Positions 63,965 to 64,000 of a stretch of DNA of 64,000 nt are shown piece after piece. This DNA is from an uncultured Bacteroidota bacterium. GTDB taxonomy: Bacteria; Bacteroidota; Bacteroidia; Flavobacteriales; Flavobacteriaceae. The stretch lies in the NCBI GenBank assembly GCA_902635895.1, contig CACPPV010000001.1:62001-126000 (forward strand), in the 5' to 3' direction. The notes under the pieces are model-generated. The model searched no databases. It was not told where the DNA came from and was given only the letters and a program-made list of their open reading frames with translations. The position numbers and the translations under genes are program-made. Within the stretch, counting starts at the first letter, position 1. Every line of letters begins with the position of its first letter.

Positions 63965-64000
63965 AAATATTGTTTTATTTTAAAATTACTCAAATTATTT

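Overview
The window looks like chromosome from a marine Flavobacteriia (Bacteroidota) with a small, low-GC genome. The evidence is very AT-rich DNA, tight gene packing with many TAATG and ATGA overlaps, TAnnTTTG promoter boxes, no obvious Shine-Dalgarno sequences, a TonB-dependent receptor with a carboxypeptidase-like leader domain, a CcsBA fusion, two-domain SurA proteins and several formylglycine sulfatases. I saw no rRNA, tRNA, CRISPR array, insertion sequence or phage gene.

Positions 1-35,850 form one large catabolic region. From the left: part of a medium-chain reductase, a crotonase and acyl-CoA carboxylase pair (minus strand), an MFS carrier, an acyl-CoA ligase, an alpha/beta hydrolase, a TonB-dependent receptor, an EthA-like Baeyer-Villiger monooxygenase, a nitronate monooxygenase-family flavoprotein and acetoacetyl-CoA synthetase (minus). 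Three compact plus-strand operons follow. 14,946-18,765 holds a sterol desaturase-type hydroxylase, an SDR, an anchored metallo-beta-lactamase-fold hydrolase and a DUF1214/DUF1254 pair. 18,804-24,416 holds a haloalkane dehalogenase-like hydrolase, an anchored DJ-1/PfpI protein, membrane proteins, a sulfatase fused to a nine-helix membrane domain and an AOC/dirigent-like protein. 25,149-35,851 holds ten genes: two acyl-CoA dehydrogenases, a flavoprotein, a sulfatase, two SDRs, an ACAD10/11-type kinase, a histidine phosphatase and a carboxyltransferase. A TetR regulator (24,420-25,067) sits between the last two. An 18-bp palindrome, TTAGTAT-N4-ATACTAA, occurs in its own promoter region and in four others at the heads of these units, so the region is probably one TetR-controlled regulon.

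My reading is that the regulon takes up a bulky lipophilic compound, removes sulfate (and possibly halide) outside the cytoplasm, oxidises it with the hydroxylase and Baeyer-Villiger enzyme, and degrades it as CoA thioesters. Acetoacetate and HMG-CoA steps are present (acetoacetyl-CoA synthetase here, HMG-CoA lyase at 44.6 kb). The substrate cannot be read from sequence; sulfated sterols or terpenoids, or halogenated sulfolipids, are candidates.

Positions 35,850-64,000 are mixed: secreted NTF2-like proteins, CcsBA cytochrome c assembly, a SurA chaperone pair with guaB, HMG-CoA lyase, a LysE exporter, a DUF3050 protein, a sulfatase, M28 peptidase and S1/P1 nuclease. A five-gene block (SSS symporter, SsuD-like monooxygenase, GH13 glucosidase, DUF2256 mini-protein, lipoprotein sulfatase) follows, then an ExbB-like/Xre operon under a 30-bp palindrome, a CNNM protein, a His-rich ABC exporter with a secreted Cys-motif partner, an SGNH hydrolase and a thioesterase.
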